Positions 7,122 through 16,914 of a DNA stretch of 64,000 nt are shown in pieces. The notes under the pieces were generated by a model that saw only the letters and a list, made by a program, of their open reading frames with translations, was not told the DNA's origin and searched no databases. The DNA is from Nocardia iowensis. Its GTDB lineage: Bacteria; Actinomycetota; Actinomycetes; Mycobacteriales; Mycobacteriaceae. Each line of letters opens with the position of its first letter. Position 1 is the first letter of the stretch. Both the position numbers and the translations under genes were made by a program. The stretch is taken from positions 8,308,001 to 8,372,000 of the forward strand of contig NZ_CP078145.1 in assembly GCF_019222765.1 (NCBI RefSeq). Direction: 5' to 3'.

Positions 7122-9997
7122 CTAGGGTCTCCTTCCTGCATGGCCCGCCAGATCCGGTCGGCCGTCATCGGCAGCCGGTCCGGCCGCACCCCGACAGCAT
7201 CCCGTATCGCGTTCGCCAGCGCGGGGGCGACCGGGTTGTACGGGGATTCGCTCATCGACTTGGCGCCGAGCGGGCCGAACTCGTCGGCGGTGTCGGCGAA
7301 GTACACCTCGGTGCGCGGCACGTCGGCGAACTGCGGAATGTGATAGTGCCGCAGCGACTGCGTGGTGACAACGCCGTGCTCGCTGCGCATGTCCTCGTAG
7401 AGCGCCGTGCCGACGGCCTGCGCGACGCCGCCCTCCACCTGCCCGCGGCACTGCACCGGATTGAGCACGGTCCCGGCGTCGGCGGCTTGAATCGACTGGA
7501 GGATGCGCACCGAGCCGGTTTCCGGGTGGACGGCGACGCGGAAGGCGTGCACGTTGAAACTCACCGATCGGGGGGTGCCCGCATGCTCGCCGTTGGCGAT
7601 CAGTTCGCCGTCAGCCAGCAGTTCGGTGGCACCGAATACCTCATCGCCGCATCGGACCCCATCGGCGGTCAGTACGCAATCGTGCTCGGGCAGTCCGGCC
7701 AGCTTCGCCGCCCTGGCCAGCAGCAGCCTGCGCAATTCGAGCGCCGCCGCGTAGGTTGCCTTGCCCGCCACCACGATTCCGGTGGAGCCGAACGCGCCCG
7801 TATCGTGGCCGATCAGATCGGTGTCGGATTGCCGGAGCACGATGCGAGCGGCGTCGGTTTCCAGTGCGGTGGCCGCGAGTTGGGCGTGCACGGTGGTGGT
7901 GCCATTGCCGAATTCCGCGGTGCCGACGCGGATCTCGAACCGACCGTCGGGCAACAGGGCCGCCGTGGCCTCCGCCGAATGCCCGCGCGGCGGGATGGTC
8001 GCGATCATCGCCACCGCCATGCCGGTGCCGACGCGCCAATGCGGGCCGGGCGCGTGGACTCCGTTGCCCCGCAGCAACGCCCGTTCGGCCAGGTCGATGC
8101 ATTGGTCGAGGCCGTAGCTGCCGAAGGTCAGGTCGCTCTCGTCCACCTCGGCGCCGACGAACTCGTCACCGGGCACCACCACATTGCGCCGCCGGAATTC
8201 GAAGGGATCGATGCCCAGTTCGCGCGCGAGATCGTCCAGCGCGGACTCGATCCCGAAAATGACCTGCCCGAGGCCGTAGCCACGGAAAGCCCCGGACGGA
8301 ATGTTGTTGGTGTACACCGCCTGCGCGTCGACCCGCTTGTTGGCGCAGCGGTAGACGCCGACCGATTCCCCCACGCCGTGGAACATCACGCCGACGCTGT
8401 GATTGCCGTACGCGCCCGCGTCGGCGAGCACATCGACCGCCAGGGCGGTCAGCACGCCGTTCGCATCGGCGCCGGCGGTCACCTCGACCCGCATCGGATG
8501 ACGGCAGGTGGCGGCGGCGAATTCGTCGGCGCGGGTGAACTCGTACTGCACGGGCCGTCCGGTCCGCAGCACCGCCAGCGCGATCAGGTCCTCGGCCAGC
8601 ATCTCCTGTTTGGCGCCGAACCCACCGCCGACCCGGGTGGCGAAGACCCGCACCTGGTCGCGTCGTAGCCCGAACACCTGGCACAGCTCGTCGCGCACCA
8701 GGAACGGCACCTGGGTGCTGCATCGGATGACCAGCCTGCCGTCCGCGTCGAGCCACCCGACCCCACCGTGGGTTTCCAGGTGCACATGCTGGCCGCGCGG
8801 TGAATGCCACACGCCGCGTATCACTTTCGCCGCCGCAGCCAGGCCGGACGCCACATCGCCCACCTCGCCGTGTACCTCGGCGATCAGATTGCGCTCGGCA
8901 TTCGCGATCCGCGCCGAAACCGGTTTCTCACCATGCAGTTTCGGCGCATCGGGCAGCAAGGCCTCGACGGGCTCGAACACCGCGGGCAACACCTCGTACT
9001 CGACCCGCAGCGCCCGGCAGCCCGCTCGGGCGGCCGCCGGACTCTCGGCAACCACCGCGGCGACCCGTTGCCCGACGAATCGCACCGTCCGATCGAGCAC
9101 ATAGGTGTCGTCCGGATCGTCGGCCCGCAACTCGTGCCGTGCCGTCGAAAAAGCCACGTCGGGTGCATGTTTGTAAGTCAGGACCGCATGCACGCCGGGC
9201 AGGGCCTCGGCAGCCTTCGTATCGATGGACACGATGCGCGCGTGCGCGTATGGACTCGGCAGCACGGCAATGTGCAGCGGGGCAGTGGGTGGTGAGATCT
9301 CCGGCCCAGACGAACTCGCGGCTGTACGACCGGCCGTTCCCGCTCCACCGGAACGGGGTTGGATATCAAAGGTGAACGGCTCCGCGCCGCGCACGATCCG
9401 CGGTCCGGCGGGAGCGCCGACTCCGCTACCGGCTCGCCCGGCGACCGCATCGCCGATACGACCGGATCCGCCACTGCCCGAGCATGTTCCGCTGGGCGGA
9501 CGCGCGACCTGGTCGGCAACCTCGGCTGCCGCACCGGTCAGCGCCTCCGTGATCGCCCGATAACCCGTGCAGCGGCACAGGTTTCCCTTCATCAACTCGG
9601 CCAGTTCGTCATCGGACCGAGCTTTGCACGGCAGGTCAGCGGCAGATCCGTCGTCGGCGCCACCGCAGCCGAGCCCGGCGGCGGTCACCACCATTCCCGC
9701 TGTGCAAAAACCACACTGGAAGGCGGCGTTGGCAACGAAGCGGCGCTGCACCGGATGTGGATCGTCGACGGTGCCGAGCCCAGCCGCCGTGGTGATCGCG
9801 TGGTCGGCGGCGCGGTATGCCGGAATCAGGCAGGAGTGCACGGTCATTCCGTCGATCTGCACGGAGCAAGCACCGCAATCGCCGGTGTCGCAGCCCTTTT
9901 TGACCGCCATGGTGCCCTGCTCACGGAGCAGGGTGCGCAGGCATTGACCCGGCCGCGGGTCGGCTTCGACGGACCTGCCGTCGACCTCGAATCTCAT
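7118..9997 (-). CDS. Xanthine dehydrogenase, fused iron-sulphur and molybdopterin subunits
   Basis: Oxidises hypoxanthine and xanthine to urate. The 959-residue protein joins two usual subunits. Residues 1-150 carry two [2Fe-2S] sites (Cys36, 41, 44, 56; then QCGFC with Cys95/98 and LCRC with Cys141/143). A Gly/Ser-rich linker of roughly 75-90 residues follows, then an aldehyde-oxidase hammerhead domain from about residue 240 and the molybdopterin-binding domain ([37 protein letters not shown] with the likely catalytic Glu). The ATG at 9997 overlaps the stop of the FAD-subunit gene by 4 nt. With that subunit all cofactor domains are present. The fusion order (FeS then Mo, FAD separate) is unlike the common three-gene form. 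Confidence 0.92.
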   Translation of the reverse strand: MRFEVDGRSVEADPRPGQCLRTLLREQGTMAVKKGCDTGDCGACSVQIDGMTVHSCLIPAYRAADHAITTAAGLGTVDDPHPVQRRFVANAAFQCGFCTAGMVVTAAGLGCGGADDGSAADLPCKARSDDELAELMKGNLCRCTGYRAITEALTGAAAEVADQVARPPSGTCSGSGGSGRIGDAVAGRAGSGVGAPAGPRIVRGAEPFTFDIQPRSGGAGTAGRTAASSSGPEISPPTAPLHIAVLPSPYAHARIVSIDTKAAEALPGVHAVLTYKHAPDVAFSTARHELRADDPDDTYVLDRTVRFVGQRVAAVVAESPAAARAGCRALRVEYEVLPAVFEPVEALLPDAPKLHGEKPVSARIANAERNLIAEVHGEVGDVASGLAAAAKVIRGVWHSPRGQHVHLETHGGVGWLDADGRLVIRCSTQVPFLVRDELCQVFGLRRDQVRVFATRVGGGFGAKQEMLAEDLIALAVLRTGRPVQYEFTRADEFAAATCRHPMRVEVTAGADANGVLTALAVDVLADAGAYGNHSVGVMFHGVGESVGVYRCANKRVDAQAVYTNNIPSGAFRGYGLGQVIFGIESALDDLARELGIDPFEFRRRNVVVPGDEFVGAEVDESDLTFGSYGLDQCIDLAERALLRGNGVHAPGPHWRVGTGMAVAMIATIPPRGHSAEATAALLPDGRFEIRVGTAEFGNGTTTVHAQLAATALETDAARIVLRQSDTDLIGHDTGAFGSTGIVVAGKATYAAALELRRLLLARAAKLAGLPEHDCVLTADGVRCGDEVFGATELLADGELIANGEHAGTPRSVSFNVHAFRVAVHPETGSVRILQSIQAADAGTVLNPVQCRGQVEGGVAQAVGTALYEDMRSEHGVVTTQSLRHYHIPQFADVPRTEVYFADTADEFGPLGAKSMSESPYNPVAPALANAIRDAVGVRPDRLPMTADRIWRAMQEGDPR

Positions 9998-10851
9998 GGC
10001 TGCTCCCGGTCCGCGGCACGTAGCTCGGCGGCAACCTCGCGGGCGAGCAGGCCGGTGACATGGCGGCGCCAGTCGGGCGCGCCGTGCGGGTCGTCGAACC
10101 AGAGCATCGGATTGATCCCGGCGACCATCATGTCGATCTCGGAATCATCAGGAGCGGCAGCGAAATCCACTACCACGGGACTGCCGGTGGCCGCGGTAAT
10201 GGTGACCGCACACCGGCCGTCCGGATCACGTCGCCCCATCACCACAGATCCGGATCGGCCCAGTGGCGCGAGCGCGGCCTTCCGGAAGCTGGTGTGCGCC
10301 AGCAGACTCGACGTCGGGACGGTGATGGAGCGCACCACTTCGCCAGGGAGCAGGACGTTGCGGCCTGGACCGAGCACGAACTCCCGCAACGGAATTCGTC
10401 GATCGACGCCATCCGAGCCCCACACCAGCGCGGCACCGTCGAGTGCGATCAACGCCCCGAGTACGGCCCCGGCGGGCAAAGACAAACAGACATTGCCGCC
10501 GACCGTCGCGGTCCGCCAGATCTTGTGCGAGGCAAGCAATGCCCGACACGCCTGCGCGAACAGTCGTGTCCCCGGCCACTCCGCACGCAGCACCGGCGCA
10601 CCGAGCTCGCGCCCCGGCACCGACCCGGCGAATTCGGCGAGCGTGCAGGTGGCCGCGATCTCCAGCCCTTCCGGCACGACGGTGAACGCGGGCCAGCCGA
10701 GGGCGGTGATATCGACCAGGCGGTCCAGCTGATCCTGCGGCTCGGCGAAGAGGAAGGTGCCGCCGGCCAACACCGCGCACGAACCACCGAGCATGCGCAG
10801 GTCCGCCCGCTCGCGTGCCACCAGTACTTCCCGGATCGTGTCCAGGTCCAC
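9994..10851 (-). CDS. Xanthine dehydrogenase FAD-binding subunit
   Basis: The 285-residue protein binds FAD and passes electrons from the iron-sulphur centres to NAD+. It shows the CO-dehydrogenase flavoprotein pattern: a near-N-terminal [26 protein letters not shown] (pyrophosphate loop; the family often has TIGGNI), and the C-terminal [13 protein letters not shown] region. The start is GTG at 10851. It is the first gene of the minus-strand operon FAD subunit, Fe-S/Mo subunit, DUF6986, linker, allantoicase, PuuE, in which every neighbour overlaps by 4 nt. That tight coupling implies one transcript from the gap at 10.85-11.4 kb. Confidence 0.9.
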   Translation of the reverse strand: MDLDTIREVLVARERADLRMLGGSCAVLAGGTFLFAEPQDQLDRLVDITALGWPAFTVVPEGLEIAATCTLAEFAGSVPGRELGAPVLRAEWPGTRLFAQACRALLASHKIWRTATVGGNVCLSLPAGAVLGALIALDGAALVWGSDGVDRRIPLREFVLGPGRNVLLPGEVVRSITVPTSSLLAHTSFRKAALAPLGRSGSVVMGRRDPDGRCAVTITAATGSPVVVDFAAAPDDSEIDMMVAGINPMLWFDDPHGAPDWRRHVTGLLAREVAAELRAADREQP

Positions 10852-11437
10852 GTCTCACCTCACTCCGCTGCTCGTGCGGCCACAGTAGGAGCGAGGAGTT
10901 GCCGCTATGTTGCACAACCCCCGCGCCAGATTGCGCGGCCGTTACCTGGCCGGTGCGCGAGGGCGTGCGACCTGCCTACTGCGCTCCCTCGGATCGCCCG
11001 TATGCCGTCGGCCACGCCCGGCGCCCGTCCCGTCCGCCTCCGCATGGTCAGAGGCGTCACTGTTCCAGTATCCCGCAGACGTCTTGAACAGGTCCGATGC
11101 TGATTCAGGACCAAATGGTTTGTTTTCGATCCCTCCCAGTACAGAGCCCGAAATCGGCGCAGCGGCCACCCGCGAACGCCACCCGCACGCGACACGCCGG
11201 GCCGCCGGTCCGTAGTGCGCTCCAGACACGCAAGGTCGAGCACGTCGCGCACTCGACAACCGGGCAGCCGCAGGGTTAATGTCCATCGCGGCCCGCACTG
11301 TGTGAGATTTGCCACGCCATAGGCGGGCCATTCCTCACTGATGTGCGCGACCGACAGCCCTGCTGCGGCCGCCATGTCCTGACGCGGAAGGGCCACCGAT
11401 AAACGCCAACCAGCGGGCGGCGACTGCCGACCACGAG
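10852..11437. other. Intergenic gap upstream of the xanthine dehydrogenase operon
   Basis: About 590 nt between divergent genes. It must hold the promoter of the xanthine dehydrogenase operon and that of the dioxygenase gene. Open frames exist on both strands, but their translations are Arg/Pro/Ala-rich and match no family I know. I see no clear repeat or regulator site. The stretch near 11100-11140 (ACCAAATGGTTTG) is locally AT-richer and could be promoter DNA. Confidence 0.4.
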
Positions 11438-12163
11438 TTGCTCGAGTCCCGCTCGGCGGACGCACCGTCCTCCTGGCTGATGACGGCGGACGACTTCACC
11501 CTTTCCGAACACGACCTCGCCGTCCTGTGCCGGACGTTTCGGGACGACACCGAACTGGACCATTGGCTACCGGGTGGCGATCAGTATCGGCGCCGCGCCT
11601 ACCAGTGCTTTCACCTGGCGATGGGCCGTTTGGCCGAGGACGGCCCCGGCGCACTCACCGCGATCGGCCAGCCGCCGCCGTACGTGCAGTCGAAGCAGAT
11701 CAACCCCGTGGCGGGCGACATCGAGCGCAGCTTCCAGCTGATCCCGCCGGATCACCCGGCCACCGACCCGACCAAGCGGATCGCCACCGCGGTTGCCCTG
11801 CTGCTCGAAGCCAACGGCGTGCTGTCCGCGGCCCGCACCCCACACTGCCTCGTCGACGCCCACTACATGCGGCTCATCGCGCCCGGTCACCCCGCCCCCG
11901 AGGGCAAGCACCGCGACGGCCTCATCGCGGGCTCCGCGCACCTGATCCAGCGGACCAATATCGGCGGCGGTGTCTCCGCCATCTACGACCGCTACCAGCC
12001 GGACCGGGAGCTACGCAGCTTCGTCCTGGAAAACCCGCTCGACTCCTATGTATTCGACGACGAGCGGGTACTGCACTACACGACGACCATCACGGTGACC
12101 GACCCCGCCGTGGGCGCCGGGTTACGCGATGTCCTGCTGATCGGATTCAGAGAGCGTGAATAG
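11438..12163 (+). CDS. 2-oxoglutarate/Fe(II) dioxygenase of the isoleucine-dioxygenase (PF10014) type
   Basis: Predicted to hydroxylate a free amino acid or similar substrate using Fe(II), 2-oxoglutarate and oxygen. Counting from the TTG at 11438 (241 residues), the iron ligands are HRD (His158, Asp160) and distal His213 in VLHYTT, with the family context RTNIGGG after the first pair. The end (GLRDVLLIGFRE) also fits the family, whose characterised members are the Bacillus L-isoleucine 4-hydroxylase and BsmA. The start is uncertain: ATG at 11480 is the alternative and neither has a strong ribosome site. The stop overlaps the next gene by 8 nt, so the two are co-translated. Confidence 0.8.
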   Translation: MLESRSADAPSSWLMTADDFTLSEHDLAVLCRTFRDDTELDHWLPGGDQYRRRAYQCFHLAMGRLAEDGPGALTAIGQPPPYVQSKQINPVAGDIERSFQLIPPDHPATDPTKRIATAVALLLEANGVLSAARTPHCLVDAHYMRLIAPGHPAPEGKHRDGLIAGSAHLIQRTNIGGGVSAIYDRYQPDRELRSFVLENPLDSYVFDDERVLHYTTTITVTDPAVGAGLRDVLLIGFRERE

Positions 12164-13388
12164 TTCGACAACGACCTTTGCCGACCAGCTGCACCGCCTG
12201 CTCCCCGATGACGAGCTCGTGCAACTGGCCGCCGGGCTCACCGCAGTGCCCTCCTTCACCGGGCAGGAGACGCCGCTGGCCATTCATGTCCGAAATACCC
12301 TCGCGCGCAACGATATTCATGCCTACCACCAAGAGGTGCAGCCCGGCCGCTGGCAGACGATCGCCCGCCTCGGCCCGGACCGCGGCACACCCGCACTGTT
12401 ATTGAACGGGCATCTCGACATGGACCCGCTCGGCCGCGACCATCCCGGCGAGCCGTACACCGCTCGGCGCGAAGGCGACCGGCTCTACGGCGCGGGCCTG
12501 CACAACATGAAGAGCGGCCTCACGGCTATTCTCGGCGCGGCGATCATGCTGCGCCGCAGTGGTATCGGACTGCTCCGACCGCTGCTGCTCGAGTTCGTCG
12601 TCGGCGAGCTGCAAGGCGGCATCGGCACCCGGCACGCCTTGCGCAGCGGACTGACCGCGGATGCCGCCGTTGTCCCCGAACCATATTCGGTACGCAGGGT
12701 GATCACCCGCACCGCGGGCGTCCACAAGTTCGCGATCGTCGTGCGCGGCGTCACCGCGCACACCAGCAGACACCACGAAGGCGTCGACGCCGTCGCCGTA
12801 CTGCGCCGGGTGCTCGACCTGCTCGACACCGCCGACCTCGACCTGCACAACCGCGAATTCCCGCCGCTGCCAAGGCTTCAGGTGGCCAGCTTGATCGCGG
12901 GCCGCGGCGAGGAGCACGACCTGTCGGGGGTGAGCTACTGCTCGGACAAGGCCACCGCACTCATCGATCTGCGCTATCCGCCGCCCTATGAGCCGCACAA
13001 TGTCAGCAAGGCCATCGACACGGTGCTGAACCAGGCACGGGATGCCTACCCCGAGGCACAGATCACCGTGGAACACCCCGTCGATCCTCGCTACCGGGTC
13101 GGCGGCACCGATATGCCGCCGATGGACATGCCCGCCGACTGCGCGGTGGTGCGCGATATCGTCGAATTGCTGCCGCGGGTCTCGGATTTCCGGGTCGAGG
13201 AGACCGGATTGGCGCTGCCCTACTCCTATTGCGGTAACGACACCACCCACCTGAGCCGGGCAGGCATCGAATGCTGCCTGTTCGGCCCGCGCGGCAGCAC
13301 ACCCGGCACCGAACACCACGTGCTGATCAGCGAAATGCGCGCCTGCGCAGACACTCTCGCCCTCCTGGCGGCGCGCCGCTGCGGGTGA
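12156..13388 (+). CDS. M20-family amidohydrolase/peptidase with altered metal ligands
   Basis: A 410-residue ArgE/DapE/Acy1-like protein that would hydrolyse an N-acyl or peptide bond. It has the first His and Asp of the family (GHLDMD, His86/Asp88), the dimerisation domain (about 185-300) and the terminal His region (TEHHVLISEM). The bridging Asp is replaced by Asn117 (GLHNMKSG instead of the usual xxDMKGG). The usual DEE is GEL at 150-152, keeping the general-base Glu151 but losing the second Glu, a metal ligand. Glu175 (VVPEPY) is kept. The GTG start at 12156 lies inside the dioxygenase gene. It may use one metal, have changed activity, or bind without hydrolysing. Confidence 0.85.
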   Translation: MNSSTTTFADQLHRLLPDDELVQLAAGLTAVPSFTGQETPLAIHVRNTLARNDIHAYHQEVQPGRWQTIARLGPDRGTPALLLNGHLDMDPLGRDHPGEPYTARREGDRLYGAGLHNMKSGLTAILGAAIMLRRSGIGLLRPLLLEFVVGELQGGIGTRHALRSGLTADAAVVPEPYSVRRVITRTAGVHKFAIVVRGVTAHTSRHHEGVDAVAVLRRVLDLLDTADLDLHNREFPPLPRLQVASLIAGRGEEHDLSGVSYCSDKATALIDLRYPPPYEPHNVSKAIDTVLNQARDAYPEAQITVEHPVDPRYRVGGTDMPPMDMPADCAVVRDIVELLPRVSDFRVEETGLALPYSYCGNDTTHLSRAGIECCLFGPRGSTPGTEHHVLISEMRACADTLALLAARRCG

Positions 13389-13395
13389 GGCTTGC

Positions 13396-16281
13396 TCACC
13401 GGCCGCGGGTGCGCAGTTCCGCGCGTACCTGCGCCGCGAGCTGCACCCCGATGCCGTCGTACAGCGCAAGCGCCTGGGTCAGCAACGCCTCGGCCTCGCC
13501 GACCGCTCCCGCTGCCGACGCGACGCCCGCGAGGCTGCGCAGTGCGTCGGCCTGCCCCAGCGGATCGCAGATGCGGTGCGCGACGTCCATCGACTCGGTG
13601 TAGTACCGGCGCGCGGCATCGAACCGGCCGAAGTGCCGATCGATATGACCGAGCCCGCGCAGCGCGTCCACCTGCCCGAGCGGATCATTGATCTCGACCG
13701 CGATCCGGTACGCCCGCTGGAACATGCCCAGCGCCTCGTCGTAATCGCCTGCCTTGCGCGCGAGATTGCCGAGCCCCCACAGTGTCCAGCCTTCGCCGTA
13801 GCGGTCCCGGATGCGGCGGGCGATCTCGAGCGCCTCGTCGAAGTTGCGCCGTGCCGTGTCGTGATCGCCGATCAGCCGTTCGATGTGGCCGAGCCCGCGC
13901 AGCGCATCACCCTCCAGCTTCTGATGATTCAGGCTCCTGGCGATGTCCAGCGCTTCGGCGTAGCGGCGTTCCGCGCCCTCCGGATCGCCGAGCCGCCTGA
14001 TCACCTCGGCGAACCCCCACTGCGCGGTGGCGACCCGCACCGGATCGCTGATGTCCTCCGCGATGGCCAGTGCCTGCGCCGAACAATTCCAGGCAGCGCG
14101 ATATTCGGACGAGGCGCGTTCGACGTGCGCCAGCCCGTCCAGCGCATCGCATTCGGTCGGCCGATCGTCGATATCGCGCGCGATGGCCAGGGCGTCGCTG
14201 AAATAGCGCCGGGCCGCTCGGTGGTCCCCGGTGACCCGCGCGGTCTGGCCGAGCTCACACAGCACGGCGGCGTGGCACTGCCGATCGGTCAGGTCGACGG
14301 CGATCCGGCGGGCCAGCCGGAAGCCGGTGCACGCCTGCTCATGCTGACCGATCAACCGATCGACCCGGCCCTTGCCCACCAGCGCCCAGGCCTGGCCGCG
14401 CCGGTCGCCGATCTTGGTGGCGATATCCATTGCCCGCGCGTAGAGCCGCAAGGCCAGCGACCAGTGGCCGGTGCCGGACAGATGGGAGGCCAGCCGGGTG
14501 GCCAATTCCGCTGCCGCGGCGGTGGGTTCGGCGTCGCGGAGACAGCCGACCAACATCTCGCGTTCCCTGGTGAGCCAGGCTCTGGCTCGCGCGGCGTCGG
14601 CCGACGGATTCGAAAGATGCTCGCTACCAGCGGGATCGAAAACTTGAAGGGCACTGGCCCGGCGCGCCACCGCCAGGCTGTCGCCGACGAGACGGTCGAT
14701 CACCGCCGCGTACTCCACTGGTGGGTCCTCCCGTTCGGCATGCAGACGAGCACACAATCGGGTCAGGTCGTGCATCCGGTAGCGCGGCCCGCCGGGTCCG
14801 CCCGGTGACGGATCGAGAAAACCCGCTTCGAAAAGCTTGCGCACCAATATCTTTCCCTCCCGCAGCGGCACGGCGGCCATCGTCGCCATGGCCTCGGCGG
14901 TGATCTCCGGCCCAGGGAACCAGCCGAGCAGCCGGACGGCGCGTTGCTGCACGGCATCCGGCAATCGCTGATAGGACATCTCGAAGGCGGCCCGCAACGA
15001 CTCGTCTTCGGCGGTGAACCGATCGAGTAGATGTTCGGCCGCCGAGCCGTCCGTGTGGTCCGCGGGCGCGCGCTTGATCCGCTCGGTCAACTGCGCGATA
15101 TCCGCGGCGCTGTCGGCCAGCATGGCCTCCCCGTGGTGCGCGATCTGCCCGCCGATCAGCCTGATGGCCAAGGGCAGCCGCCCCGCGGTCTGCAGGATCT
15201 GGCGGACCGCGCCCCGGTCATAGCCGGACCGCAGATTGCCGAGCTTCACGAGCAGCTCCTCGGCCTCGGCCCACTCCATCACGTCCAGGCGCAGCGGTGA
15301 CGCCTCGGCCAGGCCGGTGAGCTTGCTCCGGCTGGTGATCAGCACGAAGCAGCCGGGTGCTTGCGGCAGAAGCTGTTTCACCTGTGCGCTGTCGAGGGCG
15401 TTGTCGAACACGATCAGCATCCGGCGCTGCCGCATCGCGGTGCGCCAGCGGTCGGCCCGCCCGGCCGGGTCCGCGTCGATGGTCTCCCTGGCCACGCCGA
15501 TCTGCAGCAGCAGTTGCTCGAGCACGTCGGCCGGTTCGCGCGGTTCGCGCCCGAGGGTGTAGCCGTGCAAATCGACCCAGATGGTGCCGTCCGGGTAATG
15601 CTTGCCGAAGACCGCGACCGCGTATCTGGCCAGCGCGGTCTTGCCGATCCCGGTCAGTCCGACGATGACGTGCACGGCCACCGTCCCGCTGCGCAGGTGC
15701 GCGGTAACCCGTTCGCGCAACTGGGTTTTCGGGCCCTCCCGGCCGGTGAAGTGCGGTACCTCAGCGGGTAGGTCCCGGCCTGCCCGCACCGGCTGGCGGC
15801 CGATCGATCGCCTGGCCACCGCTTCGTGATATTCCAGCCGCTCGCGGTGCGGCATATACGACAGATCCGCCAGATCGACCAGCTGATCCCAGGACGTTCC
15901 ATAAATGGCGGCAAGGTTTTTCAGCACCCGAATGGTCGGCCGGGCGCCGCTCGGCCGCTGGTGCTCGTCGTCGGGGTCACCGCCGTCCCTGGCGAAGGGC
16001 CACGCCTCGTATTCGGAAATCCGGCTGGCCTTCATTGCCGCCCGCGCGCTGTCGGTCACCTCGTTGTAGCGCTCGGCGACCGCTGCCTGGGTCAAACCGT
16101 TGGCGTATCGCCAGGCCGCGCGTGGCCGGTAACCGCGCTGCCGCAGTTCCCCCGCGAGCGGTTCGAGCAGCTGCAACTCGGTCAATCCCAAGTCGGCCAG
16201 GCGATCCCGGAGCCGCCGCCGTTGCTCGGCTGTGAGATTGCCGCCGGGACGCCAGCGGTCGGTTCGGCCGGATCTGTCCAT
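13396..16281 (-). CDS. HTH/NB-ARC/TPR signalling ATPase (STAND-type regulator)
   Basis: A 961-residue multidomain protein. Residues about 50-145 resemble an XRE-like helix-turn-helix (RYANGLTQAAVAERYNE, then SRISEYEAWP and GTSWDQLVDLADL). An NB-ARC ATPase follows with Walker A GLTGIGKT at 208-215, Walker B MLIVFDNA near 280 and GRLPLAIRLI. The C-terminal half is at least eight tetratricopeptide units of about 40 residues (for example ALRGLGHIERLIGDHDTARR). Such proteins act as switchable transcription regulators or sensors. The ATG at 16281 has a GGGAGGG site. It is divergent from a small gene at 16.5 kb and sits inside the purine island without an obvious metabolic link. Function unknown. 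Confidence 0.85.
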   Translation of the reverse strand: MDRSGRTDRWRPGGNLTAEQRRRLRDRLADLGLTELQLLEPLAGELRQRGYRPRAAWRYANGLTQAAVAERYNEVTDSARAAMKASRISEYEAWPFARDGGDPDDEHQRPSGARPTIRVLKNLAAIYGTSWDQLVDLADLSYMPHRERLEYHEAVARRSIGRQPVRAGRDLPAEVPHFTGREGPKTQLRERVTAHLRSGTVAVHVIVGLTGIGKTALARYAVAVFGKHYPDGTIWVDLHGYTLGREPREPADVLEQLLLQIGVARETIDADPAGRADRWRTAMRQRRMLIVFDNALDSAQVKQLLPQAPGCFVLITSRSKLTGLAEASPLRLDVMEWAEAEELLVKLGNLRSGYDRGAVRQILQTAGRLPLAIRLIGGQIAHHGEAMLADSAADIAQLTERIKRAPADHTDGSAAEHLLDRFTAEDESLRAAFEMSYQRLPDAVQQRAVRLLGWFPGPEITAEAMATMAAVPLREGKILVRKLFEAGFLDPSPGGPGGPRYRMHDLTRLCARLHAEREDPPVEYAAVIDRLVGDSLAVARRASALQVFDPAGSEHLSNPSADAARARAWLTREREMLVGCLRDAEPTAAAAELATRLASHLSGTGHWSLALRLYARAMDIATKIGDRRGQAWALVGKGRVDRLIGQHEQACTGFRLARRIAVDLTDRQCHAAVLCELGQTARVTGDHRAARRYFSDALAIARDIDDRPTECDALDGLAHVERASSEYRAAWNCSAQALAIAEDISDPVRVATAQWGFAEVIRRLGDPEGAERRYAEALDIARSLNHQKLEGDALRGLGHIERLIGDHDTARRNFDEALEIARRIRDRYGEGWTLWGLGNLARKAGDYDEALGMFQRAYRIAVEINDPLGQVDALRGLGHIDRHFGRFDAARRYYTESMDVAHRICDPLGQADALRSLAGVASAAGAVGEAEALLTQALALYDGIGVQLAAQVRAELRTRGR

Positions 16282-16520
16282 CCCGCCACCCTCCCGCGCG
16301 CGATGTTTCCGGCATGGGTGCACTGCCTGCACCGAAGAATCGAGACGCTGATTGTGATTAATTCCTTGGTATCAGCCACGTTTTCCCAGGTCAAGTAATT
16401 CGGTCAACCCGATAAAACGCCGCGCCCGCTGGGATCGCGCCGTGCCGAACAGGACTGGCACCCTGGAAGGACCCGACTGAACAACGTGACAGGTCGCGGC
16501 GAAGGAAAGGGGGTCGCGTG

Positions 16521-16907
16521 ATGGCGATTACCGCCACGGACTGGCTCATCACAAGCGACGTGGCGCAGGAGGCCGCGTTCCGGATCGATCTGCCCGAGGA
16601 AGACCGGGGCAAATGGGTGCTGTCCTACCTGCCGACCAGTCGGCGGCTGACCAGAGACCAGGCGATGACCGGCATGGTGCTGGCCGAAATGATCGTGCTC
16701 GACCAGCTGTATCCGGCCGGTCTGGATCAGGAAGTCGCGCAACTGCATGCGACCGAACTCGGCCTCTCGCTGCACGACGTCATGAGCCTGCTGGCCATGC
16801 GCGCGCCCGCGGGATCGACGGACCCGGAGGAGCCTTGTGCAGCTACCGACGACCGGCTGAGATCCGCCTCGGCGCTGTTCCACGGCACGACGTCGTGCGC
16901 GGCATGA
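16521..16907 (+). CDS. Small conserved protein with WVLSYL motif, paralogue of the 42.56-kb gene
   Basis: A 128-residue protein of unknown function. The ATG at 16521 is preceded by a GTG at 16518 and an AAGGAAAGGGGG ribosome site; either codon could serve. Its central part (KWVLSYLPTSRRLTRDQAM, then LAEMIVLDQL and LHDVMSLLAM) aligns with the protein encoded at 42560-42862 (AWVVSYLRGRMLTTEQAT, VAEAVSLMDEL). Both genes are divergent from a gene whose product has a helix-turn-helix: here the NB-ARC protein, there an XRE-DUF5753 protein. The conserved layout suggests a partner or target of those regulators. The C-terminal 30 residues are poorly structured. Confidence 0.7.
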   Translation: MAITATDWLITSDVAQEAAFRIDLPEEDRGKWVLSYLPTSRRLTRDQAMTGMVLAEMIVLDQLYPAGLDQEVAQLHATELGLSLHDVMSLLAMRAPAGSTDPEEPCAATDDRLRSASALFHGTTSCAA

Positions 16908-16914
16908 GGCCGTG

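Noticed and set aside
10905..11465. Minus-strand frames in the gap before the xanthine dehydrogenase operon as a possible regulator
   Set aside because: Translations lack any helix-turn-helix or coding bias and change frame without conserved segments.
13396..16907. Anti-phage (Avs-like) system for the NB-ARC protein
   Set aside because: No nuclease, TIR, protease or membrane effector domain is visible; the N-terminus looks like DNA-binding HTH, so a regulator is the simpler reading.
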